DNA of 26,148 nucleotides. Origin: Clostridiaceae bacterium UBA5444 (GTDB lineage: Bacteria > Bacillota > Clostridia > Clostridiales > Oxobacteraceae). Shown here in pieces: positions 7,594 to 14,332 of this stretch. The notes under the pieces were generated by a model. It had not been told where the DNA came from and searched no databases. It worked only from the letters and a program-made list of their open reading frames with translations. The translations under genes were made by a program, and so were the position numbers. Where the stretch lies: contig DIRE01000011.1 in the NCBI GenBank assembly GCA_002426575.1, positions 1,770-27,917 of the forward strand, written 5' to 3'. Each line of letters begins with the position of its first letter. The first letter of the stretch is position 1.

Positions 7594-8034
7594 ATGAGAC
7601 TTCATGAACTTAAACCTGCAGAAGGTACCAACAAGGCTACTAAGAGAAGAGGCAGAGGTACTGGATCAGGGCAAGGCAAGACAGCTGGTAGAGGTCAAAC
7701 AGGCCAAAACTCTCGTTCTGGCGGTGGTACAAGGCCTGGATTTGAAGGAGGACAAATGCCACTCCATAGGAGACTTCCAAAAAGAGGTTTCACAAATATA
7801 TTTGGCAAAAATTATGCAGAGGTTAATGTATCAGAATTAGAAGTATTTGAAAATGGTACTATTGTTACCCCTGAATTGCTACTTAAAAATAGAATAGTTA
7901 GGAAAGAATTGGACGGCATAAAGGTATTGGGAGATGGAGAAATATCCAAGAGTATTACTGTGAAAGCTCATAAATTTTCAAAAACTGCCGCTCAGAAGAT
8001 AGAAGCAGCTGGGGGCAAAATTGAGGTGATATAA
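7594..8034 (+). CDS. rplO: 50S ribosomal protein L15
   Basis: L15 is a late-assembly protein of the large subunit that reaches deep into 23S rRNA with a long basic N-terminal extension. The 146-residue product starts MRLHELKPAEGTNKATKRRGRGTGSGQGKTAGRGQ, followed by the glycine/arginine-rich RSGGGTRPGFEGGQMPLHRRLPKRGF segment and a C-terminal globular domain ending in AAGGKIEVI. AAGGAGGTG precedes the ATG. Its TAA (8032-8034) overlaps the secY start by one base, which suggests translational coupling. Confidence 0.99.
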   Translation: MRLHELKPAEGTNKATKRRGRGTGSGQGKTAGRGQTGQNSRSGGGTRPGFEGGQMPLHRRLPKRGFTNIFGKNYAEVNVSELEVFENGTIVTPELLLKNRIVRKELDGIKVLGDGEISKSITVKAHKFSKTAAQKIEAAGGKIEVI

Positions 8035-9305
8035 TGTTCTCGACAATGCGCAATGCGTGGAAAATTCGTGATCTAAGAAAGAAAATGATATTTACATTGC
8101 TTATGCTTATAGTATCTAGAGCAGGTTCATTTATACCTGTCCCTTATATTAACGTAGAAGCAATGTCAAGGATGACGGAAGGCGGATCTCTTTTTGGATT
8201 CTTTGATTTGTTATCTGGAGGAGCATTTAAAAATTTCACTATATTTGCCCTTGGTGTAGTACCATACATTAACTCTTCAATCATAGTAAACCTTTTAACA
8301 ATAGCTATTCCAAAATTGGAGCAACTATCTAAAGAGGGGGAAGAGGGCAGGAAGAAGATAGCTTCATATACGAGATATGGCACCATAATACTAGGTACAA
8401 TACAATCTTATGGTATAGCTCTCCTTTTAAAAAGAGAGGGTGCACTACTTAAAGATTCACCTTTCCATATATTTATAATTATATTGACTCTTATGGTTGG
8501 AACAGCATTTTTAATGTGGCTTGGAGAACAAATAACTGAAAAAGGTGTTGGAAATGGAATCTCAATGCTAATATTTACGAATATTGTTTCAAGATATCCT
8601 GTAATGGGAGTTCAAATAGCAGGACTTATTAAAGTTCAAACTGCTAATTGGATAGAGCTTATTTTGTTTATAATCATAACTATATTAACTGTTATGGCTG
8701 TAGTTACAATGGAAATGGGAGAAAGAAGAATACCTGTACAATATGCAAAAAAGGTTGTAGGGAGAAAAACCTATGGCGGACAGAACACACATATTCCTAT
8801 TAACGTAAATTCATCTAGCGTTATAGCTATAATATTTGCAATGTCCATAATGCAATTCCCTGCAACACTAGCAGTATTTTTCCCAGATAAGGGATGGACG
8901 GCAGCATTTAAACAGGGTGGATTATTTTATACTGACAGTTATCTTTATTGGTTAGTATATTTCTTGCTTGTAATATTCTTTACATGGTTTTACACAGAGA
9001 TTACATTCAATACAAAAGATATGGCAGATAATTTAAAGAAAAATGGTGGATTTGTACCTGGAATAAGACCTGGTAAACCTACTGAAGATTATGTTCAGAC
9101 AATATTGAATAGAATTACATTGATAGGCGGAACCTTTGCAGGTATAATTGCGTTAATGCCTTATGCATTAGATAAATTTACAGGCTTAAAAGGATTGCAG
9201 TTTGGAGGAACATCTGTACTGATTGTTGTAGGAGTTGCCCTTGAAACCGCAAAGCAGATAGAGGCTCAAATGACTATGAGACACTATCAAGGATTCCTTA
9301 GGTAA
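8034..9305 (+). CDS. secY: Preprotein translocase subunit SecY
   Basis: SecY forms the protein-conducting channel of the Sec translocase in the cytoplasmic membrane, with SecE and SecG. The 423-residue protein has the family length and about ten hydrophobic segments. Conserved landmarks are the plug/TM2 region (GSLFGFFDLLSGGAFKNFTIFALGVVPYINSSIIVNLL), EQITEKGVGNGISMLIF, the basic loop QYAKKVVGR before TM7, and FNTKDMADNLKKNGGFVPGIRPGKPTEDY near TM8/9. The start overlaps the rplO stop (TAATG). The gene lies in its canonical position between rplO and adk. Confidence 0.99.
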   Translation: MFSTMRNAWKIRDLRKKMIFTLLMLIVSRAGSFIPVPYINVEAMSRMTEGGSLFGFFDLLSGGAFKNFTIFALGVVPYINSSIIVNLLTIAIPKLEQLSKEGEEGRKKIASYTRYGTIILGTIQSYGIALLLKREGALLKDSPFHIFIIILTLMVGTAFLMWLGEQITEKGVGNGISMLIFTNIVSRYPVMGVQIAGLIKVQTANWIELILFIIITILTVMAVVTMEMGERRIPVQYAKKVVGRKTYGGQNTHIPINVNSSSVIAIIFAMSIMQFPATLAVFFPDKGWTAAFKQGGLFYTDSYLYWLVYFLLVIFFTWFYTEITFNTKDMADNLKKNGGFVPGIRPGKPTEDYVQTILNRITLIGGTFAGIIALMPYALDKFTGLKGLQFGGTSVLIVVGVALETAKQIEAQMTMRHYQGFLR

Positions 9306-9358
9306 TAAATATTCTTTATTCCTGATTTAAACTATTATAAATTGGAGATGATTAGAAT

Positions 9359-10009
9359 ATGAATATTATCTTGTTAGGGCCACCTGGTGCTGGCAAAGGA
9401 ACTCAGGCAAAGTTTATTTCAGAAAAGTATAGTATTCCCCATATATCAACAGGGGATATTTTTAGGAAGAATATAAAGGAAAAGACACCCCTCGGAATTA
9501 ATGCAAAAGAGTATATAGATAAGGGTGAACTTGTTCCTGACTCTATTACAATTTCAATTGTAGAAGAGAGAATAAAGGAAAAAGATTGCAAAAACGGTTT
9601 TTTACTAGACGGTTTTCCTAGAACAGTGTATCAGGCAGAAGCCCTTGATGCAGTTTTAGAGAAAATGGGAAGTAAAATTGATTATGTTATAAATATTGCT
9701 TCATCAGAAAAAGAAATAATTGAGAGATTGACAGGGAGAAGAGTTTGTAAGGTATGCGGCGCAGGCTATCATGTTACTAATATTCCACCTAAAAAGGAAG
9801 GAATATGCGATGTATGTGGCGGAAAGCTTATACAGCGTGATGATGATAAGCTAGAGACTATCAAAAATAGGCTCAGGGTTTATGAAAGTCAAACAAGGCC
9901 GCTTATCGATTATTATACTAATACTAAAATATTAGTATCAGTTGATGGAGACAAAGCATTAGAACCCGTCTTCAAAGATATTTGTAATATCCTAGGGAGA
10001 CGAAAGTGA
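9359..10009 (+). CDS. adk: Adenylate kinase, zinc-LID form
   Basis: Adenylate kinase interconverts ATP + AMP and 2 ADP, balancing the cellular adenylate pool. The 216-residue protein shows the P-loop GPPGAGKGT (residues 7-15), the AMP-binding segment with STGDIFR (about 30-36), LLDGFPRT (82-89), and a long-form LID. The LID carries four cysteines, C130, C133, C150 and C153 (CKVC and CDVC), expected to bind structural zinc as in many Gram-positive enzymes. It starts 53 bases after secY with a GGAGATG site. Its TGA overlaps the GTG start of the broken map gene. Confidence 0.98.
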   Translation: MNIILLGPPGAGKGTQAKFISEKYSIPHISTGDIFRKNIKEKTPLGINAKEYIDKGELVPDSITISIVEERIKEKDCKNGFLLDGFPRTVYQAEALDAVLEKMGSKIDYVINIASSEKEIIERLTGRRVCKVCGAGYHVTNIPPKKEGICDVCGGKLIQRDDDKLETIKNRLRVYESQTRPLIDYYTNTKILVSVDGDKALEPVFKDICNILGRRK

Positions 10010-10337
10010 TTATTATTAAGTCAAATAGCGAAATTGAATATATGAGGCAAGCAGGAAAAGTTGTTGCAAATACACTTCAAAAAATCGAGAAGGTAATCAA
10101 ACCTGGTATAACTACCGGATATATTGATGGCCTTGCAGAGAATTTTATAATAGAGCAGTTAGATTAACAGCAGGCATGTGCCTCGCAATAGAACCTATGG
10201 TTAATATGGGACGATATAGAGTAAAGACACTTTCAAATGATTGGACAGTAGTTGCAGCTGATGGTAGCCTATCAGCTCATTATGAAAATTCAATTGCAAT
10301 ACTCAATAATGGTCCTGAAGTACTAACTATGATATAA
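10006..10337 (+). pseudogene. map: Methionine aminopeptidase type I, internally deleted and frameshifted
   Basis: MetAP-I removes the initiator methionine from nascent proteins. Here only the two ends of the gene remain. From the GTG at 10006 one reads a good MetAP N-terminus (IKSNSEIEYMRQAGKVV, then VIKPGITTGYIDGLAENFI) that stops at TAA 10165-10167. In another frame, from about 10161 to TAA 10335-10337, the MetAP C-terminus follows (RLTAGMCLAIEPMVNMG, VKTLSNDWTVVAADG, SAHYENSIAI). The family is about 250 residues, so about 140 codons are missing. The lost part contains the two Asp and the His metal ligands (D97, D108, H171 in E. coli numbering), while the two Glu ligands (IEP, HYEN) remain. 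The product cannot be active. Either a second map gene exists elsewhere, as in B. subtilis, or the deletion is an assembly fault. Confidence 0.9.
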
Positions 10338-10355
10338 GTATAGAGGTGAATATAT

Positions 10356-10655
10356 TTGGAGTCAGAGAAGATATCTTTGGGGCAAATAGTATATTCTAAA
10401 GCCGGTAGAGATAATGGCAAATATTTTATAGTAGTAGGAAAAGTTGGCCAGCAGTATGTACTTATTTCAGATGGTGACTTAAGAAAAATAGAAAAACCTA
10501 AGAAAAAGAAGATAAAGCATATTGTTATCCATGATATTGTTGCCTCTGATATAAAATATAAACTTGAGAGCAATATTAAGGTAAGTAATAGTGATATTAT
10601 GAATTCTTTGAAATCCGTGGGTTTAGTTAATCAATCGAATTCAAAGGAGGTTTGA
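10356..10655 (+). CDS. KOW-domain RNA-binding protein (L14e/L6e-like), TTG start
   Basis: This 99-residue protein carries a KOW-type motif at residues about 8-28 (LGQIVYSKAGRDNGKYFIVVG), followed by a strand and a lysine cluster (KPKKKKIK, about 47-54). The C-terminal 40 residues look poorly conserved. Proteins of this kind, resembling the eukaryotic/archaeal L14e group, are regularly found between map and infA in Bacilli and Clostridia. They are assumed to bind RNA or the ribosome, but I know of no firm function. The start is a TTG at 10356 with GAGGTGA at 10343-10349. The infA ribosome-binding site overlaps its end. Confidence 0.85.
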   Translation: MESEKISLGQIVYSKAGRDNGKYFIVVGKVGQQYVLISDGDLRKIEKPKKKKIKHIVIHDIVASDIKYKLESNIKVSNSDIMNSLKSVGLVNQSNSKEV

Positions 10656-10663
10656 TTTACCAT

Positions 10664-10882
10664 ATGTCTAAAGATGATGTAGTTGAATTGCAAGGTGTAG
10701 TTATTGAAGCTTTACCAAATGCAATGTTTCAGGTAGAATTAGAAAATGGACACAGAGTTCTTGCTCATATATCGGGAAAGCTTAGAATGAATTTTATAAG
10801 AATTCTTCCAGGAGATAAAGTTACCATAGAGGTATCGCCTTATGACTTAACCCGAGGACGTATAACGTGGAGAGCAAAATAA
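10664..10882 (+). CDS. infA: Translation initiation factor IF-1
   Basis: IF-1 occupies the ribosomal A site during initiation and assists IF-2 and IF-3. The 72-residue product starts MSKDDVVELQGVVIEALPNAMF and is a single S1/OB-fold domain with the conserved VLAHISGKLRMNFIRILPGDKV and terminal YDLTRGRITWR. I chose the ATG at 10664, which gives the family N-terminus. The ribosome-binding site AAAGGAGG at 10643-10650 is a rather long 13 bases away. An in-frame TTG at 10652 lies only one base from that site and was rejected. rpmJ follows after 13 bases. Confidence 0.96.
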   Translation: MSKDDVVELQGVVIEALPNAMFQVELENGHRVLAHISGKLRMNFIRILPGDKVTIEVSPYDLTRGRITWRAK

Positions 10883-10895
10883 AGGAGGTAATACC

Positions 10896-11009
10896 ATGAA
10901 AGTAAGGCCGTCAGTAAAGCCTATTTGTGAAAAATGTAAAGTAATTAAAAGACATGGCAGAGTAATGGTTATCTGTGAGAATCCAAAACATAAGCAAAAA
11001 CAAGGTTAA
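10896..11009 (+). CDS. rpmJ: 50S ribosomal protein L36, zinc-binding form
   Basis: L36 is the smallest large-subunit protein and stabilises 23S rRNA near the L7/L12 stalk base. The 37-residue product starts MKVRPSVKPICEKCKVIKRHG and ends KHKQKQG. C11, C14, C27 and H32 form the CCCH zinc site of the C+ type. The AAAGGAGGT site at 10881-10889 overlaps the infA stop and lies seven bases before the ATG. The infA-rpmJ-rpsM order is standard for Firmicutes. Confidence 0.97.
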   Translation: MKVRPSVKPICEKCKVIKRHGRVMVICENPKHKQKQG

Positions 11010-11078
11010 TACTTAATTATTTATCATTAAGGCTAATGCAATGGTGAATAATTTAAAGTACTTAGCTTAAAATTAGTT

Positions 11079-11117
11079 ATATAGGGAGCGGCTGCACCTA
11101 AAAGGGTGTCCTAATAT
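11079..11117 (+). promoter_or_regulatory. Inverted repeat in the rpmJ-rpsM gap
   Basis: The 191-base gap between rpmJ and rpsM contains a nested inverted repeat. An outer stem ATATAGG (11079-11085) pairs with CCTAATAT (11110-11117) with one bulge. An inner stem GCACC (11094-11098) pairs with GGTGT (11105-11109), including one G-T pair, around the loop TAAAAG. No T-run follows, so it is not an intrinsic terminator. It precedes the alpha-operon genes. A role as leader, processing site or S4-responsive element is only inference. Confidence 0.35.
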
Positions 11118-11150
11118 ACTAATTTATTATATAAAAAATTAACAAAGCAT

Positions 11151-11177
11151 ATTTAAGTAGAAGTAGTAAACTTAAAT
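11151..11177 (+). promoter_or_regulatory. 8-bp inverted repeat just upstream of rpsM ribosome-binding site
   Basis: ATTTAAGT at 11151-11158 and ACTTAAAT at 11170-11177 form a perfect 8-bp stem with an 11-base loop. It ends five bases before the rpsM ribosome-binding site AGGAGGTG (11183-11190). In the mRNA such a stem could affect ribosome access. The stem is AT-rich and chance is possible in this A+T-rich gap. Confidence 0.3.
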
Positions 11178-11200
11178 TTATCAGGAGGTGTAAGATATTA

Positions 11201-11572
11201 ATGGCTAGAATTGCTGGTGTAGATCTGCCAAGGGATAAAAGAGTCGAAGTTGGCTTAACCTATATTTATGGAATAGGAAGACAATCTGCTAGGAAGATTC
11301 TTGAGGCAACAGGAGTTAATCCTGATACAAGAGTTAAAGACTTAACAGAATCAGAAGTTAACAAAATAAGGGAGTATATTGATAAGCATTTCAAAGTTGA
11401 AGGCGATTTAAGAAGAGATGTTTCCCTAAATATAAAAAGGTTAGTAGAAATTGGCTGTTATAGAGGAATTCGTCATAGAAGAGGACTTCCAACTAGAGGA
11501 CAAAAAACTAAAACCAATGCAAGAACTAGAAAAGGTCCTAAGAGGACGGTTGGTGCTAAGAAAAGTAAATAA
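11201..11572 (+). CDS. rpsM: 30S ribosomal protein S13
   Basis: S13 sits at the top of the small-subunit head and makes bridges to L5 and the P-site tRNA. The 123-residue product starts MARIAGVDLPRDKRVEVGLTYIYGIGRQSA, with the helix-turn region typical of the family, and ends in the basic RGLPTRGQKTKTNARTRKGPKRT tail that reaches the tRNA sites. The ribosome-binding site AGGAGGTG lies ten bases before the ATG. It heads the rpsM-rpsK-rpsD-rpoA-rplQ group after a 191-base non-coding gap. Confidence 0.98.
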   Translation: MARIAGVDLPRDKRVEVGLTYIYGIGRQSARKILEATGVNPDTRVKDLTESEVNKIREYIDKHFKVEGDLRRDVSLNIKRLVEIGCYRGIRHRRGLPTRGQKTKTNARTRKGPKRTVGAKKSK

Positions 11573-11589
11573 GATAAGGAGGGAAATGA

Positions 11590-11988
11590 ATGGCAGCTCA
11601 AGCTAAAGGAAAGAAAACTCGTAGAAGAAGAGAACGTAAAAATATAGATAACGGTGCAGCCCATATACAATCAACGTTTAATAATACAATAGTTACTCTA
11701 ACCGATGCTACTGGTAATGCACTTTCATGGGCAAGCGCTGGTGGACTTGGATTTAGAGGTTCAAGGAAAAGTACTCCTTTTGCAGCACAGATGGCAGCTG
11801 AAACAGCAGCTAAAGCAGCTATGGAACATGGATTAAAAACTGTAGAAGTGTATGTAAAAGGACCTGGATCAGGAAGGGAAGCAGCCATAAGATCTCTTCA
11901 GGCAGCAGGGCTTGAAGTAAGTCTTATAAAGGATGTTACCCCAATTCCTCATAACGGTTGCAGACCGCCAAAACGTAGAAGAGTATAA
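11590..11988 (+). CDS. rpsK: 30S ribosomal protein S11
   Basis: S11 forms part of the platform of the small subunit, near the mRNA exit and E site. The 132-residue product has a basic N-terminus (KGKKTRRRRERKNI). The core follows: GAAHIQSTFNNTIVTLTDATGNALSWASAG, GPGSGREAAIRSLQAAGLEVSLIKDVTPIPHNGCRPPKRRRV, diagnostic of S11. AAGGAGGGA at 11576-11584 precedes the ATG. It is 17 bases after rpsM and 19 bases before rpsD. Confidence 0.98.
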   Translation: MAAQAKGKKTRRRRERKNIDNGAAHIQSTFNNTIVTLTDATGNALSWASAGGLGFRGSRKSTPFAAQMAAETAAKAAMEHGLKTVEVYVKGPGSGREAAIRSLQAAGLEVSLIKDVTPIPHNGCRPPKRRRV

Positions 11989-12007
11989 TTTAAGGAGGTG
12001 GAGATAT

Positions 12008-12628
12008 ATGGCAAGATATACCGGGCCTGTTTGTAGGCAGTGTCGTAGAGAAGGTATCAAACTATATTTAAAAGGTGATAAATGTTATTCAGATAAATGC
12101 CCTGTTGCAAAAAGGGCCTATGCTCCAGGTCAGCACGGACAGAGTAGGAAAAAGATGTCCAACTATGGAGCTCAATTAAGAGAAAAACAGAAGGCAAAGA
12201 GGATTTATGGAGTTCTTGAGACTCAATTCAGAGAGTATTATGAAAAGGCTGAAAGACAAAAGGGAATTACAGGTGAAAACCTATTAAAGATGCTTGAATT
12301 AAGACTTGATAATGTTGCATTTAGGTTAGGTTTTGGAAATTCAAGAGCAGAGGCAAGACAGCTTGTAAGACATGGACACTTAACTGTAAATGGTAAAAAG
12401 GTTGATATTCCATCATACCAAGTCAAGGTTGGAGATATAATTGGAGTTAAGGAAACTAGCAGAACCAGCGAAAAGTTTAAGCAATTAGCTGAAACAGAAA
12501 AGGTTGCTCCAGAATGGCTCTCAATTGATATGGATAAAATGGAAGGCAGCGTACTTGCAGAACCAAAGAGAGAGGATATAGATATACCTGTAGAGGAAAC
12601 ATTTATTGTTGAGTTATATTCAAAGTAA
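12008..12628 (+). CDS. rpsD: 30S ribosomal protein S4, zinc-finger form
   Basis: S4 is a primary assembly protein of the 16S 5' domain and a known translational autoregulator in several bacteria. The 206-residue product starts MARYTGPVCRQCRREG. C9, C12, C26 and C31 make the zinc-binding N-terminal variant. The S4 RNA-binding domain is at about residues 95-160 (LLKMLELRLDNVAFRLGFGNSRAEARQLVRHGHLTVNGKKVDIPSYQVKVGDIIGV). The frame is open 25 codons upstream, but AAGGAGGTGG at about 11993-12002 supports the ATG at 12008. Its position between rpsK and rpoA matches E. coli and clostridia, not B. subtilis, where rpsD is separate. Confidence 0.98.
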   Translation: MARYTGPVCRQCRREGIKLYLKGDKCYSDKCPVAKRAYAPGQHGQSRKKMSNYGAQLREKQKAKRIYGVLETQFREYYEKAERQKGITGENLLKMLELRLDNVAFRLGFGNSRAEARQLVRHGHLTVNGKKVDIPSYQVKVGDIIGVKETSRTSEKFKQLAETEKVAPEWLSIDMDKMEGSVLAEPKREDIDIPVEETFIVELYSK

Positions 12629-12684
12629 TCTTGTTTGCTTTAAGTTTTAGCAGATGTAGAAATAATTGCCCTCAATTATATAGA

Positions 12685-12739
12685 AAGGCATTTTATAGGC
12701 CTTCTGAAATCGCCTGGTATAGTATTAATTACTTCCAGG
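12685..12739 (+). promoter_or_regulatory. Two hairpins in the rpsD-rpoA gap
   Basis: The 146-base gap before rpoA has two inverted repeats. AAGGC (12685-12689) pairs with GCCTT (12699-12703) around nine bases. CCTGG (12713-12717) pairs with CCAGG (12735-12739), and inside it AGTA (12721-12724) pairs with TACT (12730-12733). The second ends about 17 bases before the rpoA ribosome-binding site AGAGGAGGG. There is no T-run, so these are not terminators. They may be mRNA-processing or control elements; this is inference. Confidence 0.35.
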
Positions 12740-12774
12740 GTATAGTTAGAAATTAAAGAGGAGGGTTTTAAAAC

Positions 12775-13722
12775 ATGATAGAAATAGAAAAACCAAAAAT
12801 TGAATGCATAGAATCAAATGATAACAATAGTTATGGTAAGTTCGTTATAGAGCCATTAGAAAGAGGCTATGGTGCAACACTTGGCAATTCTCTTAGGAGA
12901 ATACTTCTATCATCTTTGCCAGGTGCTGCTGTAACATCTATAAAAATTGATGGCGTTTTACATGAGTTTTCAACAATACCTGGTGTAAAAGAAGATGTAG
13001 TTGAGATAATACTCAACTTAAAAGCTCTTTCATTAAAAATAAATGGTGAAGGGCCAAGAACAATATACATTGATGCAAAAGGTCAGGGAGAGGTTACAGC
13101 TGGTGATATAAAGGCTGAAGGAGATATAGAGATAATAAATAAGGATTTGCATATTGCTACTTTAAATGAAGATGCAAAGTTATACATGGAAATCAATGTT
13201 GATAAGGGAAGAGGATATGTTCCAGCTGAAAAGAATAAGGAACAGAACCAGATTATAGGCCTAATTCCTGTTGATTCTATATATACTCCTGTAAAGAGAG
13301 TTAATTTCACCATTGAGGATACACGTGTTGGCCAAGTTACAGACTATGACAAGCTTACTTTTGATATATGGACTGATGGCACTATTAAACCAGAGGAAGC
13401 ATTGAGTCTTTCTGCAAAGATTTTGATAGAGCATCTTAAATTATTTATGACGCTTACAGACCATGTTTCTGATGTTAGTATAATGGTTGAAAAAGAGGAT
13501 GACAAGAAGGAAAAAGTTCTTGATATGACAATCGAAGAACTTGATCTATCTGTAAGATCCTATAACTGCCTGAAGAGGGCCAACATTAATACAGTAGAAG
13601 AACTTACTCAAAAAACTGTTGAAGATATGATGAAGGTAAGAAACCTTGGTAAAAAATCTCTTGAAGAGGTAGAACATAAACTAGCTGCATTAGATTTAAG
13701 TTTGAGGCAGAACGAAGAATAG
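12775..13722 (+). CDS. rpoA: DNA-directed RNA polymerase subunit alpha
   Basis: The alpha subunit dimerises to nucleate RNA polymerase assembly, and its C-terminal domain contacts UP elements and activators. The 315-residue product has the N-terminal assembly domain (GKFVIEPLERGYGATLGNSLRRILLSSLPGAAVTSIKIDGVLHEFSTIPGVKEDV), the insert domain, an acidic/lysine linker around residues 235-248, and the C-terminal helix-hairpin-helix domain (LDLSVRSYNCLKRANINTVEEL, MKVRNLGKKSLEEVEHKL). The ribosome-binding site is AGAGGAGGG. It is separated from rpsD by a structured 146-base gap and followed by rplQ after 16 bases. Confidence 0.99.
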   Translation: MIEIEKPKIECIESNDNNSYGKFVIEPLERGYGATLGNSLRRILLSSLPGAAVTSIKIDGVLHEFSTIPGVKEDVVEIILNLKALSLKINGEGPRTIYIDAKGQGEVTAGDIKAEGDIEIINKDLHIATLNEDAKLYMEINVDKGRGYVPAEKNKEQNQIIGLIPVDSIYTPVKRVNFTIEDTRVGQVTDYDKLTFDIWTDGTIKPEEALSLSAKILIEHLKLFMTLTDHVSDVSIMVEKEDDKKEKVLDMTIEELDLSVRSYNCLKRANINTVEELTQKTVEDMMKVRNLGKKSLEEVEHKLAALDLSLRQNEE

Positions 13723-13738
13723 TAAAGGAGTGAGGTAT

Positions 13739-14080
13739 ATGGCAGAGAATAGAAAGCTTAATCGTCCAACAGACCAGAGAGTAGCTATGCTAAGAAGTCT
13801 TACTACAAGCGTTTTAAAGCATGGCAAGATTCATACAACTGAAACTAGAGCTAAAGAAGTTAAAAGCATAGCTGATAAGATGATTACTCTTGGTAAAAGA
13901 GGAGACCTCCATGCAAGACGACAGGCGCTTTCATATTTGCTTGACGAGGCTGTTGTGACAGATCTTTTTGATAAAATAGCACCTAAATATTCAGACAGAA
14001 ACGGCGGATACACAAGAATATTAAAAGAAGGTCCAAGAAGAGGCGACTCAGCCGAAATGGTTATTCTTGAATTAGTTTAG
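13739..14080 (+). CDS. rplQ: 50S ribosomal protein L17
   Basis: L17 is a large-subunit protein near the tunnel exit. The 113-residue product starts MAENRKLNRPTDQRVAMLRSLTTSVLKHGKIHTTETRAKEV and ends with NGGYTRILKEGPRRGDSAEMVILELV, both family signatures. The frame is open three codons further up, but the ATG at 13739 has AAAGGAGTGAGG at 13724-13735. It is the last gene of the alpha operon and is followed by a 252-base non-coding stretch. Confidence 0.97.
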   Translation: MAENRKLNRPTDQRVAMLRSLTTSVLKHGKIHTTETRAKEVKSIADKMITLGKRGDLHARRQALSYLLDEAVVTDLFDKIAPKYSDRNGGYTRILKEGPRRGDSAEMVILELV

Positions 14081-14096
14081 TATAGTTTAAGAGACC

Positions 14097-14216
14097 AAAG
14101 GAGGCTAAAGCTTCTCATCCCTAAAAAGGGTTGTGGATTTTAGATTTATAATAGTTAATTTTTTGGGGGATTAAGTTGTGTAGGCATAAGTTTTACTAAC
14201 TTAGTCCCTAAATTTA
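14097..14216 (+). promoter_or_regulatory. Run of three hairpins after rplQ
   Basis: In the 252-base gap between rplQ and the ECF genes I see three consecutive inverted repeats. GAGGC (14101-14105) pairs with GCTTC (14110-14114) around TAAA; this includes an AAAGGAGG ribosome-binding-like string with no gene behind it. CCCT (14119-14122) pairs with AGGG (14127-14130) around AAAA. GGGATTAAGTT (14167-14177) pairs with AACTTAGTCCC (14198-14208) with one G-T pair and a 20-base loop, flanked by AATTT/AAATTT. None has a clean T-run. It may be a leader, a weak terminator or a decayed element; I cannot assign a known class. Confidence 0.4.
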
Positions 14217-14286
14217 TTGGTAGGAAGGCTATAGCGAAAGGCCTGCATTATTGTGTATAATATAAAGCAAAATAATATATAATGTG

Positions 14287-14313
14287 GGCCTAACATATAA
14301 GCCTAGGTTAGCC
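14287..14313 (+). promoter_or_regulatory. Bulged inverted repeat upstream of the ECF operon
   Basis: GGCCTAAC (14287-14294) and GTTAGCC (14307-14313) pair as a 7-bp stem with one bulged C and a 12-base loop, ending seven bases before the ribosome-binding site GAAGGTG of the first ECF ATPase. Two TATAAT hexamers lie nearby (14256-14261 and 14278-14283), but neither has a recognisable -35 element at 16-18 bases, so no promoter is called. Confidence 0.3.
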
Positions 14314-14332
14314 TTTCATGGAAGGTGTTTTT

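Noticed and set aside
7604..7840. 78-residue open frame inside rplO in another forward frame
   Set aside because: It is fully contained in L15 and lacks its own ribosome-binding site.
10006..10337. Programmed frameshift joining the two map fragments
   Set aside because: Even if joined, the product would be only about 107 residues and lack three of five metal ligands; no slippery sequence is seen at the junction.
11933..12007. Upstream extension of rpsD
   Set aside because: It overlaps the end of rpsK and is not part of the S4 family; the ATG at 12008 has a proper ribosome-binding site.
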